This document shows, one piece after another, positions 42,797 through 42,892 of a stretch of 42,892 nt of DNA. This DNA is from Arthrobacter mobilis (lineage in GTDB: Bacteria > Actinomycetota > Actinomycetes > Actinomycetales > Micrococcaceae). The notes beneath the pieces are model-generated. The model saw only the letters and a list, made by a program, of their open reading frames with translations, ran no database searches and was not told the DNA's origin. The stretch is from NCBI RefSeq assembly GCF_012395835.1, contig NZ_JAAZSQ010000017.1, positions 52,430-95,321 of the forward strand, written 5' to 3'. A program made the position numbers and the translations under genes. The first letter of the stretch is position 1; every line of letters starts with the position of its first letter.

Positions 42797-42892
42797 TCAG
42801 CCTTCGCAGTCGCGGCAGAACTTCTGGCCGTCCTTCTCCCGGGCCACCTGGGACTTGTGGCGGACCAGGAAGCAGGAGGCGCAGGTGAACTC
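42797..42892 (-). CDS. C-terminus of a DUF4193-type protein (runs off the window)
   Basis: The minus strand ends EFTCASCFLVRHKSQVAREK, then DGQKFCRDCEG and a TGA. The pattern EFTCxxCFLVxHxSQxAxE...xxCxDC is the C-terminal zinc-binding tail of the actinobacterial DUF4193 family (usually about 100 residues, function unknown). Four cysteines are in place to bind zinc. Only 31 residues lie in the window; the start is beyond position 42892. A widely conserved actinobacterial gene here supports the host assignment. Confidence 0.75.
   Translation of the reverse strand, partial: EFTCASCFLVRHKSQVAREKDGQKFCRDCEG

Overview
The window looks like part of a high-GC actinobacterial plasmid, most likely from Arthrobacter or a close Micrococcaceae relative. 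The evidence is strong G+C bias in third codon positions, an actinobacterial-type ParA/ParB pair, a primase-like replication initiator, a relaxase, and many insertion sequences in different states of decay. I see no rRNA, tRNA or CRISPR array. The affiliation is inferred from protein style, not from a database search.

Layout. Positions 1-5600 hold a catabolic unit. A minus-strand operon encodes a mycofactocin-type short-chain dehydrogenase, a cytochrome P450, a [2Fe-2S] ferredoxin and a ferredoxin reductase; an ABM-type small monooxygenase is divergent to it. The likely job is hydroxylation and then alcohol oxidation of a small hydrophobic compound. Positions 6000-10000 hold decayed plasmid housekeeping: a frameshifted relaxase with an intact partner ORF, an ssb remnant and an IS fragment. 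Positions 10500-15600 carry a putative HUH replication protein and a run of small unknown genes whose ends encode ...GGAL because a Shine-Dalgarno sequence is embedded there. An ISL3 element with recognisable ends follows at 15824-17270.

Positions 19600-28550 form the maintenance region: parA/parB, a long array of AATGGWWCCATT-type palindromes, a broken IS110 transposase, and a ribbon-helix-helix gene / predicted antisense RNA / AEP-type rep module (26258-28535). A second RHH plus RNA unit (25344-25717) has no rep gene after it. The RHH-ctRNA-rep order resembles the copG/RNAII/repB logic of pMV158. Positions 29000-30050 carry an inverted second copy of the small-gene cassette seen near 12.5 kb.

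Positions 32585-35050 encode a tyrosine recombinase, a catalytically degenerate partner and a small membrane protein, preceded by a perfect 12-6-12 inverted repeat that looks like a crossover site. From 35631 to 42455, two related IS5-type elements in the same orientation bracket a tightly coupled four-gene operon: vWA (TerY-like), PP2C phosphatase, Ser/Thr kinase, and a RanBP2-zinc-finger/triple-S1 protein. This operon is the best candidate for a poorly described signalling or defence system. The last bases hold the C-terminus of a DUF4193-type protein.

Frameshifts are concentrated in mobile-element genes, the relaxase, ssb and a nucleotide hydrolase. The P450 operon, parA, rep, recombinase and kinase operon are intact, which points to real decay rather than poor base calling.
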